DNA of 54,178 bases from Candidatus Caccoplasma merdipullorum (GTDB lineage Bacteria; Bacteroidota; Bacteroidia; Bacteroidales; G3-4614), in the NCBI GenBank assembly GCA_017694415.1, contig JADIMW010000078.1, forward strand, positions 1-54,178. The letters are read 5' to 3'. The notes under the pieces were generated by a model. The model saw nothing but the letters and a program-made list of their open reading frames with translations, made no database searches and was not told the DNA's origin. A program made the translations under genes and the position numbers. The number at the start of each line of letters is the position of its first letter. Positions within the stretch are counted from its first letter, which is position 1. This document shows positions 1 through 9,548 of this stretch, piece after piece.

Positions 1-7
1 ATATTAG

Positions 8-15
8 TATCTTTG
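8..15 (+). promoter_or_regulatory. Bacteroidota -7 promoter element (TATCTTTG) upstream of the cobalamin riboswitch
   Basis: Matches the TAnnTTTG consensus just upstream of the riboswitch; the -33 element would lie outside the window. Confidence 0.5.
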
Positions 16-19
16 CCCC

Positions 20-200
20 CGCATCGGTTCTCATGGTAGATTAAAAGGGAATCGGGTGAAAATCCCGGACAGTCCCGCTGCTGTAAGTTCCGACAAAAGC
101 TCGGGCCGAACAGAGCCACTGACAACTGCCAAGGTTGTCGGGAAGGCCGCCCGCTAAGAGCTGGAACAAGTCAGAAGACCTGCCGGTGCGTCGATAAACA
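20..200 (+). promoter_or_regulatory. Cobalamin (AdoCbl) riboswitch
   Basis: Characteristic segments: gggaatcgggtgaaaatcccggacagtcccgctgctgtaa, gccactg...gggaaggc, and agtcagaagacctgccg; located directly 5' of a BtuB-like receptor. Confidence 0.93.
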
Positions 201-303
201 AAAGCTTTCGAGGAAAAAGCGTTTTGATTCTCCATACCCGGGATTCCATTTCCCGCGCTCGGTTTTTCATCCGCAACCTCCCCGCAGGCTATTATCAAAA
301 AAG

Positions 304-2349
304 ATGCGGATGATAAAAATCAAAACATCGACAATACGGCGACAACTCATTCTGTTTGCGATATTCCTCATGTCGCATCAAAACCTGCATGCAGCCGAAT
401 ACAGCGACAGTCAGGTCGATTCCATACTGTTACAGCTCAACCTGCGTGAAGTAACCATAACCGGCGACAACTTCCGCGAAATGGTACCCGTACAGCGGCT
501 GACAGGCAAAACCCTCCAAAACCTCAACAGCTATTCCGTAGCCGACGCCCTCCGTTATTTCAGCGGCGTACAGCTCAAGGACTACGGCGGAGTGGGAGGC
601 GTAAAGACAATCGACATACGCAGCATGGGAGCCAATCACGTAGGCGTATTCTACGACGGCATACAGCTCGGCAATGCCCAGAACGGACAAATCGACCTCG
701 GCATGTACTCTCTCGACAATGTCGATGAAATAGCCGTTTACAACGGGCAGAAAGGCGAAATATTCCAATCCGCCAAAGACTTCGGGTCGGCAGGAACACT
801 CTATATAAAATCGCGCACCCCCAAATTCGAGGACGGACGCAACTATCATGTAAAAGCAAGCATGCGAGCCGGATCTTTCGGAGTGGTAAACCCCGCCTTC
901 CTGCTCGAAAGCCGCATAACCGACAGCATCTCCGTCTCCGTCTCGGCCGAATACCTAACGGCCAACGGCAAATACAAGTTCCGATACAAACGCATAACCC
1001 CCGCAGGCGATGTGGCATACGACACCACCGCCGTACGCGAGAACGGCGACATACGCTCCCTCCGTGCAGAAGGAGGCATATACGGCTATATCGACAACGG
1101 ATACTGGCGCGTAAAATTCTACACGTACAATTCCGAGCGCGGAATACCCGGAGCAATCGTAAACAACGTATGGCGTCGCGGCGAACGCCTCACCGACAAC
1201 AACACCTTTGTACAAGGGACGTTCCAGAAAGACATCACCCGCAAGTACAAGACGATGCTGAATGCAAAATACGCATATTACAACACCCGTTACGAAAACA
1301 ACGACGAAAAGCTGATAAACGTAGATAACCGTTACCGGCAGAAAGAGTTCTATCTCTCCACGTCGCACGCCTATTCCGTATTCCGTTTCTGGGACGTGGC
1401 GCTGGCATACGACTACCAGTGGAACAGCATGTGGTCCGACATGAACAACTTCGCCTTCCCCAAGCGGAGTACCCACATGCTTGCAGCAGCCACGTCGTTC
1501 CAGATATGGCGCGTAAAACTCGATGGAAGCTGTCTCGGCACATTCATCAACGACCGAACCGAAACCGGCGTGAACAGTTCCCGACGGCACGCCTTCTCCC
1601 CGTCGGTACTCTTTTCGATGAAACCGCTCCGCAGCGGCGACCTCACCCTCCGCGCCTTTATAAAAAAGAGTTTCATAATGCCCACGTTCAACGACCTGTA
1701 CTATACCGACCTCGGCAATGCATCGCTCAACCCCGAATATGCCGTGCAGTACGACGGCGGCATAACCTACCGCAAAGAGTGGACGGGCAAATTCGTCCGT
1801 GCCGTCGGGATAAAGGCCGACGGTTACTACAACCGCGTAACGGACAAGATAGTAGCCTACCCCAAAGGGCAGCAGTTCCGTTGGACAATGCTAAACCTCG
1901 GTAAAGTCGATATAAAAGGTGCCGACGTATCGGCCGACATAACGGTAGCACCGGCAAAAGAACTCTTCATAACCCTGCGCGGACAATACTCGTACCAGCA
2001 GGCAAGAGACGTAACCGACCCGTCCGACAGCTACTACGGCGACCAAATACCGTACGTTCCCCTCCACAGCTGCTCGGCGATAGTGCAGGCCGACTATAAA
2101 GGGTGGATGCTCAACTACAGCTTCATCTATGCAGGCGAACGCTACTCCCAGCAGCAGAACATAGCAGCCAACTACATGCAGCCGTGGTACACCCACGACA
2201 TATCGCTCTCCAAGGAGTTTACCACGCGGTTCGGCAAAATCAAGGGGACGGTGGAAGTAAACAACTTCCTCAACCAGTCGTACGACGTAATACTCAACTA
2301 CCCTATGCCCGGCATAAATTTCGCAGGCAAAATAACATTCGAAATATGA
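304..2349 (+). CDS. TonB-dependent receptor, BtuB-like (vitamin B12 / corrinoid uptake)
   Basis: 681 aa with plug-domain motifs (VADALRYFSGVQLKDYGGVGGVKTIDIRSMGANHVGVFYDG) and C-terminal barrel; preceded by a cobalamin riboswitch. Confidence 0.9.
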   Translation: MRMIKIKTSTIRRQLILFAIFLMSHQNLHAAEYSDSQVDSILLQLNLREVTITGDNFREMVPVQRLTGKTLQNLNSYSVADALRYFSGVQLKDYGGVGGVKTIDIRSMGANHVGVFYDGIQLGNAQNGQIDLGMYSLDNVDEIAVYNGQKGEIFQSAKDFGSAGTLYIKSRTPKFEDGRNYHVKASMRAGSFGVVNPAFLLESRITDSISVSVSAEYLTANGKYKFRYKRITPAGDVAYDTTAVRENGDIRSLRAEGGIYGYIDNGYWRVKFYTYNSERGIPGAIVNNVWRRGERLTDNNTFVQGTFQKDITRKYKTMLNAKYAYYNTRYENNDEKLINVDNRYRQKEFYLSTSHAYSVFRFWDVALAYDYQWNSMWSDMNNFAFPKRSTHMLAAATSFQIWRVKLDGSCLGTFINDRTETGVNSSRRHAFSPSVLFSMKPLRSGDLTLRAFIKKSFIMPTFNDLYYTDLGNASLNPEYAVQYDGGITYRKEWTGKFVRAVGIKADGYYNRVTDKIVAYPKGQQFRWTMLNLGKVDIKGADVSADITVAPAKELFITLRGQYSYQQARDVTDPSDSYYGDQIPYVPLHSCSAIVQADYKGWMLNYSFIYAGERYSQQQNIAANYMQPWYTHDISLSKEFTTRFGKIKGTVEVNNFLNQSYDVILNYPMPGINFAGKITFEI

Positions 2350-3494
2350 AAGCGGCAAGATACATGATATTGACGGCGATAATACTTGCGGCAGTATCGT
2401 GCCGCACCGACGACGTCGTGCTCCTCTCCGAGAGCGAAGGAGTGGAGGGGCTTGCCCCCGATGCCGCAGCCAATCCTTACGGCTTCTACCTGCTCAACGA
2501 AGGGAACATGGGGAGCAACAAGGCCACAATCGACTTCATGGACTACCGCACTGCGGTTTACAGCCGCAACATATACGGCGAGCGCAACCCTTCGGTCGTA
2601 AAAGAGCTGGGCGACGTAGGCAACGACATAAAGATATACCGCGGGCGCATATATGCCGTAATAAACGCATCGCACAAGGTAGAAGTAATGAATGCCGGCG
2701 ACTGCACACGGATAGGTCAGGTCGATATACCCAACTGCCGTTACATAACATTCGACGGCGACAACGCTTACGTAACCTCATACGTCGCCCCCATAGGTAT
2801 CTCGCCCGACGCAGAAGAAGGAGCGGTATATCGTTTCGACACCGCCACACTTGCCGTTACGGGAACGGTAAAAGTAGGATACCAGCCCGAAGAATCCGTC
2901 ATCTCCGACGGCTATCTCTATGTAGCCAATTCGGGCGGATACCGTGCCCCCGATTACGACAATACCGTGTCGGTAATACGCCTCTCCGATTTCAAACAGA
3001 CCGCCAAATACCCCGTGGCAATCAATCTGTCGCAAATACGCAAGGACGGTTACGGCAAGCTCTGGGTATTGTCGCGCGGCGATTACTACACGCACCCCTC
3101 GCTGCTATACCGTCTTACCGTAAACGGCGGCGAGATAACCGACGTGGAGAACACCGGCATACAGGCATCAGGCTTTACAATCGAAGGCGACCGGCTCTAT
3201 CTGTACAGTTCACCGTGGAACAACAATGTACAGACAGGCAACACGGAATACAAAACCGTCGATACCCGCACGGCATCCGTCATCGACGACGCATTTATCC
3301 GCGACGGCACGCAAACCGACATAAAAGTCCCGTACGGAATCTTCGTAAACCCCTCCACGGGCAGCATCCTTATATGCGATGCAAAAAACTACGTATCGTC
3401 GGGGACAATAACCTCCTACACCCCGCAGGGAATAAAAGAATGGAGCGTATATACGGGCGACATACCCGCACATGTGGCATTTACATACAAATAA
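2346..3494 (+). CDS. Surface lipoprotein, DUF5074/YncE-like beta-propeller (BtuG-like)
   Basis: Start MKAARYMILTAIILAAVSC (lipobox), ATGA overlap with the upstream receptor; propeller-like text (VEVMNAGDCTRIGQVDIPNCRYITFDGDNAYVTSY). The ORF-track start at 2103 is an upstream overextension. Confidence 0.8.
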   Translation: MKAARYMILTAIILAAVSCRTDDVVLLSESEGVEGLAPDAAANPYGFYLLNEGNMGSNKATIDFMDYRTAVYSRNIYGERNPSVVKELGDVGNDIKIYRGRIYAVINASHKVEVMNAGDCTRIGQVDIPNCRYITFDGDNAYVTSYVAPIGISPDAEEGAVYRFDTATLAVTGTVKVGYQPEESVISDGYLYVANSGGYRAPDYDNTVSVIRLSDFKQTAKYPVAINLSQIRKDGYGKLWVLSRGDYYTHPSLLYRLTVNGGEITDVENTGIQASGFTIEGDRLYLYSSPWNNNVQTGNTEYKTVDTRTASVIDDAFIRDGTQTDIKVPYGIFVNPSTGSILICDAKNYVSSGTITSYTPQGIKEWSVYTGDIPAHVAFTYK

Positions 3495-3502
3495 AAAGAA
3501 CC

Positions 3503-4720
3503 ATGAAAACAAGAACGGCAAACCACATAACGGCTAAACTGACACGTGCGGCAGCGGCGGCAACCCTTTTGCTGGCAGCAGTCGGGTGCAACGGCGGAGA
3601 AGACAAGTTCACATCGGTAGGGCTCGACGACAGCTATGCCGTAGTCCGCATGCAAAAACTCAAACTCGCCACCGGCGCACCCGGCGACAGTTACATGTGG
3701 AGAGCCATATCGCCCGACGGGACATCGACACTCCTCTCCGATTCGGCAAGCTGTATCTTCGTGGCCGCCACGGTAGGGACATACACCATACAGCTCGACA
3801 TAACCGACGGGACTACGACAATGCAGGAGACCAGCCGGGTGGCGGTAATTGCCGAAGAAATAGAATATTCCGGAACTATATCTGCCGTATATGACTATCT
3901 TCCCGCACCCGGGCAGTTCATAAACACTATGCCCGAATACGAAGAGGGGGATACCCGCGCCGACATGAACGCGAAAGCCCTCGCCTCGCTGCAGGCCGGA
4001 GGACTGGTATCGCTCGGGGCGTGCGGCGGATACATGATATTCGGGTTCGACCATACCGTAGCCAATGTTACCGGAGCAAAAGACTTCGCCCTGTACGGCA
4101 ATGCAGTGCTTAACACCAATGCGCATGGTGAAGTAACAGGCGGCAGCGCCGAGCCCGGGGCAGTATATGTATCGCTCGACGAAAACGGGAACGGCCTGCC
4201 CGACGACCGGTGGTACGAACTTGCGGGCAGCGAGCACGGCAAGGACGGCACGCTGCGCGGATACACGATAACATACCGGCGTCCCGACGATAACAAGACA
4301 CCCGTGGCAGGTGTGGCAGGCGTAACCGACTGCGAATATATAGCGTGGAGCGATAATGCGGGCGGGAGCGGGTACGTCGAAAAAAACACATTCCACCCGC
4401 AGAACTATTACCCGCAGTGGATAAACGCCGATGAACTAACATATACCGTAACGCGGTTGCCGGCAAACGGAACCGACGTGTCGGGCAACGGCTCGAATTA
4501 CGTCCTCAAGCCGTACGATTGGGGGTATGCCGACAACCATCCCAACAGCGACAAGGATAAAAACAGCTTCGACATATCGTGGGCAATCGACGAAGAAGGA
4601 AACAGCGTATATCTCCCCGGCGTCGATTTCATAAAAGTCTCCACAGCCGTAATACAATCGTGCGGTTGGATAGGGGAGACCTCCACCGAAATATCCGGAG
4701 CAGAAGATTTGCATTTATAG
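3503..4720 (+). CDS. Surface lipoprotein with PKD-like N-terminal region, B12-locus associated
   Basis: MKTRTANHITAKLTRAAAAATLLLAAVGC signal/lipobox; starts 9 bp after the upstream stop. The ORF-track start at 2399 is a frame overextension. Confidence 0.75.
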   Translation: MKTRTANHITAKLTRAAAAATLLLAAVGCNGGEDKFTSVGLDDSYAVVRMQKLKLATGAPGDSYMWRAISPDGTSTLLSDSASCIFVAATVGTYTIQLDITDGTTTMQETSRVAVIAEEIEYSGTISAVYDYLPAPGQFINTMPEYEEGDTRADMNAKALASLQAGGLVSLGACGGYMIFGFDHTVANVTGAKDFALYGNAVLNTNAHGEVTGGSAEPGAVYVSLDENGNGLPDDRWYELAGSEHGKDGTLRGYTITYRRPDDNKTPVAGVAGVTDCEYIAWSDNAGGSGYVEKNTFHPQNYYPQWINADELTYTVTRLPANGTDVSGNGSNYVLKPYDWGYADNHPNSDKDKNSFDISWAIDEEGNSVYLPGVDFIKVSTAVIQSCGWIGETSTEISGAEDLHL

Positions 4721-4763
4721 AGAAACAGAAAACAAATAAAGACTAATTTAAAATCAAACGAGT

Positions 4764-5807
4764 ATGAAAAAATTTTACATTGCATTGAGTTTTGCAGCAG
4801 CACTTCTTGCCATGCCTGCAACAACCGTATCGGCAGAAGGAAACAAGATTGTCCTCGACCTCGCCAACCCGGCAAACCCCGAATCGTTCGACTTCGACGA
4901 TAAAGGCGTATGGACGGGAACATACAGCGAAGACTACATGTATTGGGAATCGCAAGTATTCATGTTCACCCACATCCTCGGCGGAAGTTCGTGGGGCGGC
5001 TCGTATTGGGACGGATTCACCGTAAGCCGCAATTCCGACAATACCGACCATGCCGCCGACGGTTGGCTTGCGTACCAATGGGGTTGTATGGCCGGCGGAG
5101 GAATAACAAACGTCGATGAAACGACAGGCGAAGTCTCCGTAAGCGCCGACCGCCCCTATATACTCGGATATTGGAGCGGATTTCCCGAAGACTGTTGTAC
5201 CATACTCTTCAACGACGGCAACAGCTATTCGCCCGCAGGAGTATATATCTCGCTCAGCCCGTACGCATACTATGCCAATATAAACGGAGCATCGCCCGCA
5301 TCGCCCATGCAGAACGAAGGCGATTTCCTGAGCATTACGGCAACTGCAGTCGATGCGGATGGAGGCAAGACTTCGGTAACCAAGATACTTGCCGAGTACC
5401 GTAACGGCAAACTCGAGCAAAGCGACAAATGGGAGTGGTTCGACCTCTCATCGCTCGGGAAAGCCGAACAGATAATCTTTACGATGGATTCGTCCGACAA
5501 AAGTTACGGCTATATGAATACCCCCGCATACTTCTGCCTCGACCGTCTTACCGTAACAACCGACGACCTCAGCGGCGTAGAAGAGAGCAAGGCGGTATCG
5601 TCCGAATTCAAGATATATGCGGCAGGCGGTACACTCAACATCGAAGCCCCGACAGCAGCAGTGGCAGCAATCTATTCGATGAGCGGTACGCAGGTTCGCA
5701 CCGCACAGGTAGCCGAAGGGTACAATACCGTACAGATAGCCGACCTCCCCGCAGGCGTATATATAGTAAAATGCGCAGGAGAGACAACCTGCATAATAAA
5801 AAAATAG
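4764..5807 (+). CDS. DUF4465 domain protein with C-terminal T9SS type A-like sorting domain
   Basis: Motif WTGTYSEDYMYWESQVFMFTHILGGSSWGGSYWDGFTVSRNSDNTDHAADGWLAYQW typical of DUF4465; C-terminus IYSMSGTQVRTAQVAEGYNTVQIADLPAGVYIVKCAGETTCIIKK. Confidence 0.85.
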   Translation: MKKFYIALSFAAALLAMPATTVSAEGNKIVLDLANPANPESFDFDDKGVWTGTYSEDYMYWESQVFMFTHILGGSSWGGSYWDGFTVSRNSDNTDHAADGWLAYQWGCMAGGGITNVDETTGEVSVSADRPYILGYWSGFPEDCCTILFNDGNSYSPAGVYISLSPYAYYANINGASPASPMQNEGDFLSITATAVDADGGKTSVTKILAEYRNGKLEQSDKWEWFDLSSLGKAEQIIFTMDSSDKSYGYMNTPAYFCLDRLTVTTDDLSGVEESKAVSSEFKIYAAGGTLNIEAPTAAVAAIYSMSGTQVRTAQVAEGYNTVQIADLPAGVYIVKCAGETTCIIKK

Positions 5808-5849
5808 CGGCGGCGCAGTTCGGATAGAGGCGAACGCCATTAAAAAACA

Positions 5850-5930
5850 TTACGGTACGATACGGGTTATAACAGTGTTTGATAACAAATGCCATTGTCC
5901 GTCAGCATAAACCGCCGTATCGTACCGTAA
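5850..5930. repeat. 16-bp perfect inverted repeat (ttacggtacgatacgg / ccgtatcgtaccgtaa)
   Basis: Arms 5850..5865 and 5915..5930 with a 49-nt spacer in the intergenic region. Confidence 0.8.
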
Positions 5931-5938
5931 AAGCCAAT

Positions 5939-5980
5939 CGCGGAGGGAAACAGGCCGACAAGATGCCGTTCCCCCCCGCG
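5939..5980 (+). terminator. Candidate rho-independent terminator hairpin
   Basis: cgcggagggaaac ... gttcccccccgcg followed by atattttt. Confidence 0.5.
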
Positions 5981-6124
5981 ATATTTTTATGCCTATTCCT
6001 GCGCAGCCGCGCTCTCCCTGCAAAACAAAAAAACCGGCAGACAAATATCGGTAAAAGAACTTGAGTATCTTTGTACCCGATACAGGGCACTCCCGCAAGA
6101 AACAGACAAGATAAACGGCAAAAT

Positions 6125-6754
6125 ATGGAGAGCGTAAAAAACAAGATAAAACTGATGCCGCCCGCAGGCGTTTCCCGCATAGTGCTTCATTCCTGTTGCG
6201 CCCCATGTTCGTCGGCCATAATCGAAGCTTTGCTGTACAACGGCATAACTCCGCTGATATATTACTGCAATCCCAATATATACCCGTTCGACGAATATCT
6301 GAAACGCAAAGACGAAATCACCGCGTACGCCGGAAAGTTGGGGCTGGAGATAGCCGACGGCGATTACGACCACGACAGTTGGCTCGCCTCGGTAACGGCG
6401 ATAGCAGGAAGAGAAGACGAACCCGAACGCGGAGCCCGCTGTCTCGACTGTTTCACACACCGCCTGTTGCAGGCCGCACGCTTTACCCGCGAAAAAGGAT
6501 ATGCCGTTTTCACCACCACGCTTGCATCATCGCGCTGGAAAGACATAAACCAGATATGTGCGGCAGGAAGAGCCGCGGCCGCAGCCGTCGGCGATGTGAT
6601 ATTCTGGGAACAGAACTGGCGCAAGGGAGGCCTCTACGAACGGCGCAACTACCTGCTGAAAGAAGAGAAGTTCTACAACCAGCAATATTGCGGATGCGAA
6701 TACAGCCTGCGCAACATGCAGAAGCACCGTTCCGGCAAGGAAGAAGGCAAATAA
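6125..6754 (+). CDS. queH: Epoxyqueuosine reductase QueH
   Basis: HSCCAPCSSAIIEAL, NPNIYPFDEYLKRKDE, CLDCFTHRL, WRKGGLYERRNYLLKEEKFYNQQYCGCEYS motifs of QueH/DUF208. Confidence 0.93.
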   Translation: MESVKNKIKLMPPAGVSRIVLHSCCAPCSSAIIEALLYNGITPLIYYCNPNIYPFDEYLKRKDEITAYAGKLGLEIADGDYDHDSWLASVTAIAGREDEPERGARCLDCFTHRLLQAARFTREKGYAVFTTTLASSRWKDINQICAAGRAAAAAVGDVIFWEQNWRKGGLYERRNYLLKEEKFYNQQYCGCEYSLRNMQKHRSGKEEGK

Positions 6755-6846
6755 CGGCAAAAAATAGGTCAAAACGGCGACGACACGAAAAAAAACATGC
6801 CCGCCGCCATACAACTTGTAAAAACGCAGGGCCTGTCCCGCCCCTT

Positions 6847-7716
6847 TCAGATTCTTTCCATAACCTTTTCGAGCAGCGGCATCATGCCGTCCGAATATTT
6901 AGTATCGGCCGTACCGTCCGTTCTCCCCGCAATAATATCGCATACGGTAACGGCGCGGTGTCCCAGCATTGCCGCAAGAGCCGCAAGAGCCGCCCCTTCC
7001 ATTTCATAGTTCACAATCCTCTCGTCGCCGTAGCGGAAACTCTCAATCTTGCCGTTCAAAAGAGGGTCTTCCGTCATAAGCCGCAAAACGCGCCCCTGCG
7101 GGCCGTAAAACCCGTTCGCCGATATGGTAACCCCCTCCACCATGTCGCCCGCATTTATCCTGTGCAGCAGCGAGGCATCGGCCGATACCACATAAGGAGC
7201 GGCATGGAGCGGCGACCACCCCGTATAATCGACAAAAGCCTTTTCAAAATCGAGGTCGCAAACTCTGTTGCGGTCGGCATAGAAATTGGCAACGCCGTCA
7301 AACCCTATCGACCTCGCCGAAATCACGTACGACCCCGTCGGCACGTCCCGTTGCAGGCTGCCCGAAGTCCCCACGCGCACAATCTCCAAAGACCTCTTTT
7401 CGCTTTTAACCGTACGGGTTTCGAGGTCGATGTTGGCAAGAGCGTCGAGCTCGTTCAAAACAATATCGATATTGTCGCCCCCTATCCCGTGCGACATTGC
7501 CGTAACCTGTTTCCCCTTATAACGGCCGGTAACACTCTTGAACTCCCGGTTTTGAACCGAGCATATCCGTTCGTCGAAGAGCGATGCCGCCATATCCACC
7601 CGTTTCGGGTCGCCCATCATCACTATCTTGTCGGCCAGCTGTTCCGGCAGCAGATGCAGATGAAATATCGTACCGTCGGGGTTTACAATCAATTCCGATT
7701 CAGGTATCCGTCTCAT
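6847..7716 (-). CDS. Nucleoside phosphorylase (uridine phosphorylase-like)
   Basis: MGDPKRVDMAAS, SHGIGGDNIDIVLNEL, VRVGTSGSLQRDV, YEMEGAALAALAAMLGHRAVTVC motifs of the PNP/UDP family. Confidence 0.9.
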   Translation of the reverse strand: MRRIPESELIVNPDGTIFHLHLLPEQLADKIVMMGDPKRVDMAASLFDERICSVQNREFKSVTGRYKGKQVTAMSHGIGGDNIDIVLNELDALANIDLETRTVKSEKRSLEIVRVGTSGSLQRDVPTGSYVISARSIGFDGVANFYADRNRVCDLDFEKAFVDYTGWSPLHAAPYVVSADASLLHRINAGDMVEGVTISANGFYGPQGRVLRLMTEDPLLNGKIESFRYGDERIVNYEMEGAALAALAAMLGHRAVTVCDIIAGRTDGTADTKYSDGMMPLLEKVMERI

Positions 7717-8089
7717 GCTTTTGTCCTCCGTAAAACTATCTAACGGCTAAGATAAGAAAAAATATTATACAGGCAGACATTAATAAGGCAATGCACCATA
7801 TATGACGCCGTGATAAGAAGCGTCAGAATTGCATGCAACGCTACTCCTGTCAATACTCTGATTTCCGTCCGACCTCGGTGCAGACCGACATAAACAATAA
7901 GCGGTAAAGAGTCCCTTTTGTGAAAATTTCTGTATATATTTTTTGTACTTTGTGTTAAACATGCTAAATTTGAAATCGGAAATATCAAAAACAGTTATCG
8001 TTGTAGTGCGCTGATTTTGCGTCGTTACATTATGCTTATAAAGATAGAAGCACTAAATTTAACAATCTATTAATCTAATTCTTGTTAAA

Positions 8090-8497
8090 ATGGAAAAACT
8101 AACAACTAATCGCGGCTTTTGGTTAGCCTTTTTATTATCGATTGTAACACTCGGTTTCTATTCATGGTATCTTATTTATGCTTTTGCAAAGGAGACGAAT
8201 ATCGCCTGTAAAGACGACGGTAAAAGTACGTCAGGATTGCTGGTATATATCTTGTTGTCGATAATCACATTGGGAATATATTCCTTAGTATGGTATTATA
8301 AATGGATAAACCGTTGCAACGCTTATCTTATAAGAAACGGCAAGCCCACAGGGTTGAGCGCATCTACCTACCTCTTGACCGTATTTATCTTGGGGTGGCT
8401 TACGCTCGGTATTATGTATCTGGTTGTATTCTGCAAGATGCTTTATTTGCAGAATGCCGTTAATGCTACATATAACGAAAAAAACAATCTGGTGTAA
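8090..8497 (+). CDS. DUF4234 domain membrane protein
   Basis: Repeated LSIVTLGFYSWYLIY / LSIITLGIYSLVWYYKW membrane segments typical of DUF4234. Confidence 0.8.
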   Translation: MEKLTTNRGFWLAFLLSIVTLGFYSWYLIYAFAKETNIACKDDGKSTSGLLVYILLSIITLGIYSLVWYYKWINRCNAYLIRNGKPTGLSASTYLLTVFILGWLTLGIMYLVVFCKMLYLQNAVNATYNEKNNLV

Positions 8498-8756
8498 TCC
8501 TTACGGAAAACGCAAACAGCCAACAACAACGCGGCGCTGCGTCGAAACTAAAATCTTCGGCACAGCTCCGCGCTGTTTGTTTTTACGTAGCAAATGCCAT
8601 GATTCCGCGACGCTTGCGGAAAAATATGTTTTCGGATACGGACATAAGGCTGACGGCCTACAAAAATTACATGCTCTCCATAACAGCGTAGAATCTGTCG
8701 GAATTTCGGATGTCCCGACACTGTTGTAGAGTCGTATGGCAAAACCGTAAGGTCTG

Positions 8757-9548
8757 CTATCGCGACAGTTCCTCCTTCAATTGCCGTATTCCCGTCTCCG
8801 CATCGCCGCATTCGCCCATAATGCTGATAAAGCGGCTTCCTATTATACCCCCAGCAGCATTGGCACAGGCGGCGGCGAACGTGGCGCGGTTGCTTATCCC
8901 GAACCCTATCATGCGCGGATTGCGCAGGTTCATCGAATTTATCCGTTCGAAATATCTTATCGTTTCATCGTCGAACCGCTCTTTCGCCCCCGTTGTGGAA
9001 GCCGTCGAAACCATATAGATAAAGCCGTCGGTATTATCGTCTATCTTGCGAATCCTGTCGTCCGACGTTTCGGGAGTAACAAGCATTATGACGCTGACCG
9101 AATATTTGTCGGCAAGAGGTTTTATATCCGTCATGTAATCCTCGAACGGCAGGTCGGGGATGATACATCCGTCGATGCCGCATTCCGAACAACTTTTGAA
9201 AAACTCCTCAAAACCGTACTGCATTATCGGGTTCATATAACCCATAAGAACGAGCGGTATCCTCACCGTGCGACGGATCCCCGCAAGCTGGACAAAGATT
9301 CTTTTCAGGCTCATCCCGTTGCGGAGAGCCTTTGTCGCGGCGTCCTGTATCACTTTGCCGTCGGCTATGGGGTCGCTGAACGGGATACCCACTTCAACCA
9401 TATCCACCCCGTACCTCTCCAGTCCCGATATAACCTCCGCCGTATTCTCCGCTTTCGGAAACCCTGCACAAAAATAGACCGACAATATCTCTTTCCCCTT
9501 TTCGTCGAAAAGAGCCTTTATTCTGTTACTCTTCATCTTGTTTACCAT
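8757..9548 (-). CDS. trpA: Tryptophan synthase alpha chain
   Basis: VEVGIPFSDPIADGKVIQDA, GIDGCIIPDLPFEDY, VGFGISN-like motifs; trp operon context. An alternative start at 9536 is possible. Confidence 0.96.
   Translation of the reverse strand: MVNKMKSNRIKALFDEKGKEILSVYFCAGFPKAENTAEVISGLERYGVDMVEVGIPFSDPIADGKVIQDAATKALRNGMSLKRIFVQLAGIRRTVRIPLVLMGYMNPIMQYGFEEFFKSCSECGIDGCIIPDLPFEDYMTDIKPLADKYSVSVIMLVTPETSDDRIRKIDDNTDGFIYMVSTASTTGAKERFDDETIRYFERINSMNLRNPRMIGFGISNRATFAAACANAAGGIIGSRFISIMGECGDAETGIRQLKEELSR

Noticed and set aside
430-1590. Several antisense ORFs over the BtuB-like receptor
   Set aside because: Overlap a clearly recognisable gene on the other strand, with low-complexity Cys/Arg-rich or Tyr/Val-rich translations typical of shadow frames.
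2399-3490. Arg-rich N-terminal part of the 773-aa ORF 2399..4720
   Set aside because: Out-of-frame reading of the propeller gene; the real gene starts at the signal peptide at 3503.
6196-7743. 515-aa plus-strand ORF
   Set aside because: Arg/His-rich, spans queH out of frame and the nucleoside phosphorylase antisense.
8498-8756. Possible structured RNA between the DUF4234 gene and trpA
   Set aside because: Partial complementarity (aaacagc...gcgg / ccgcgctgttt) with a T-rich tail could be a terminator, but the stem is bulged and I could not support a distinct RNA gene.
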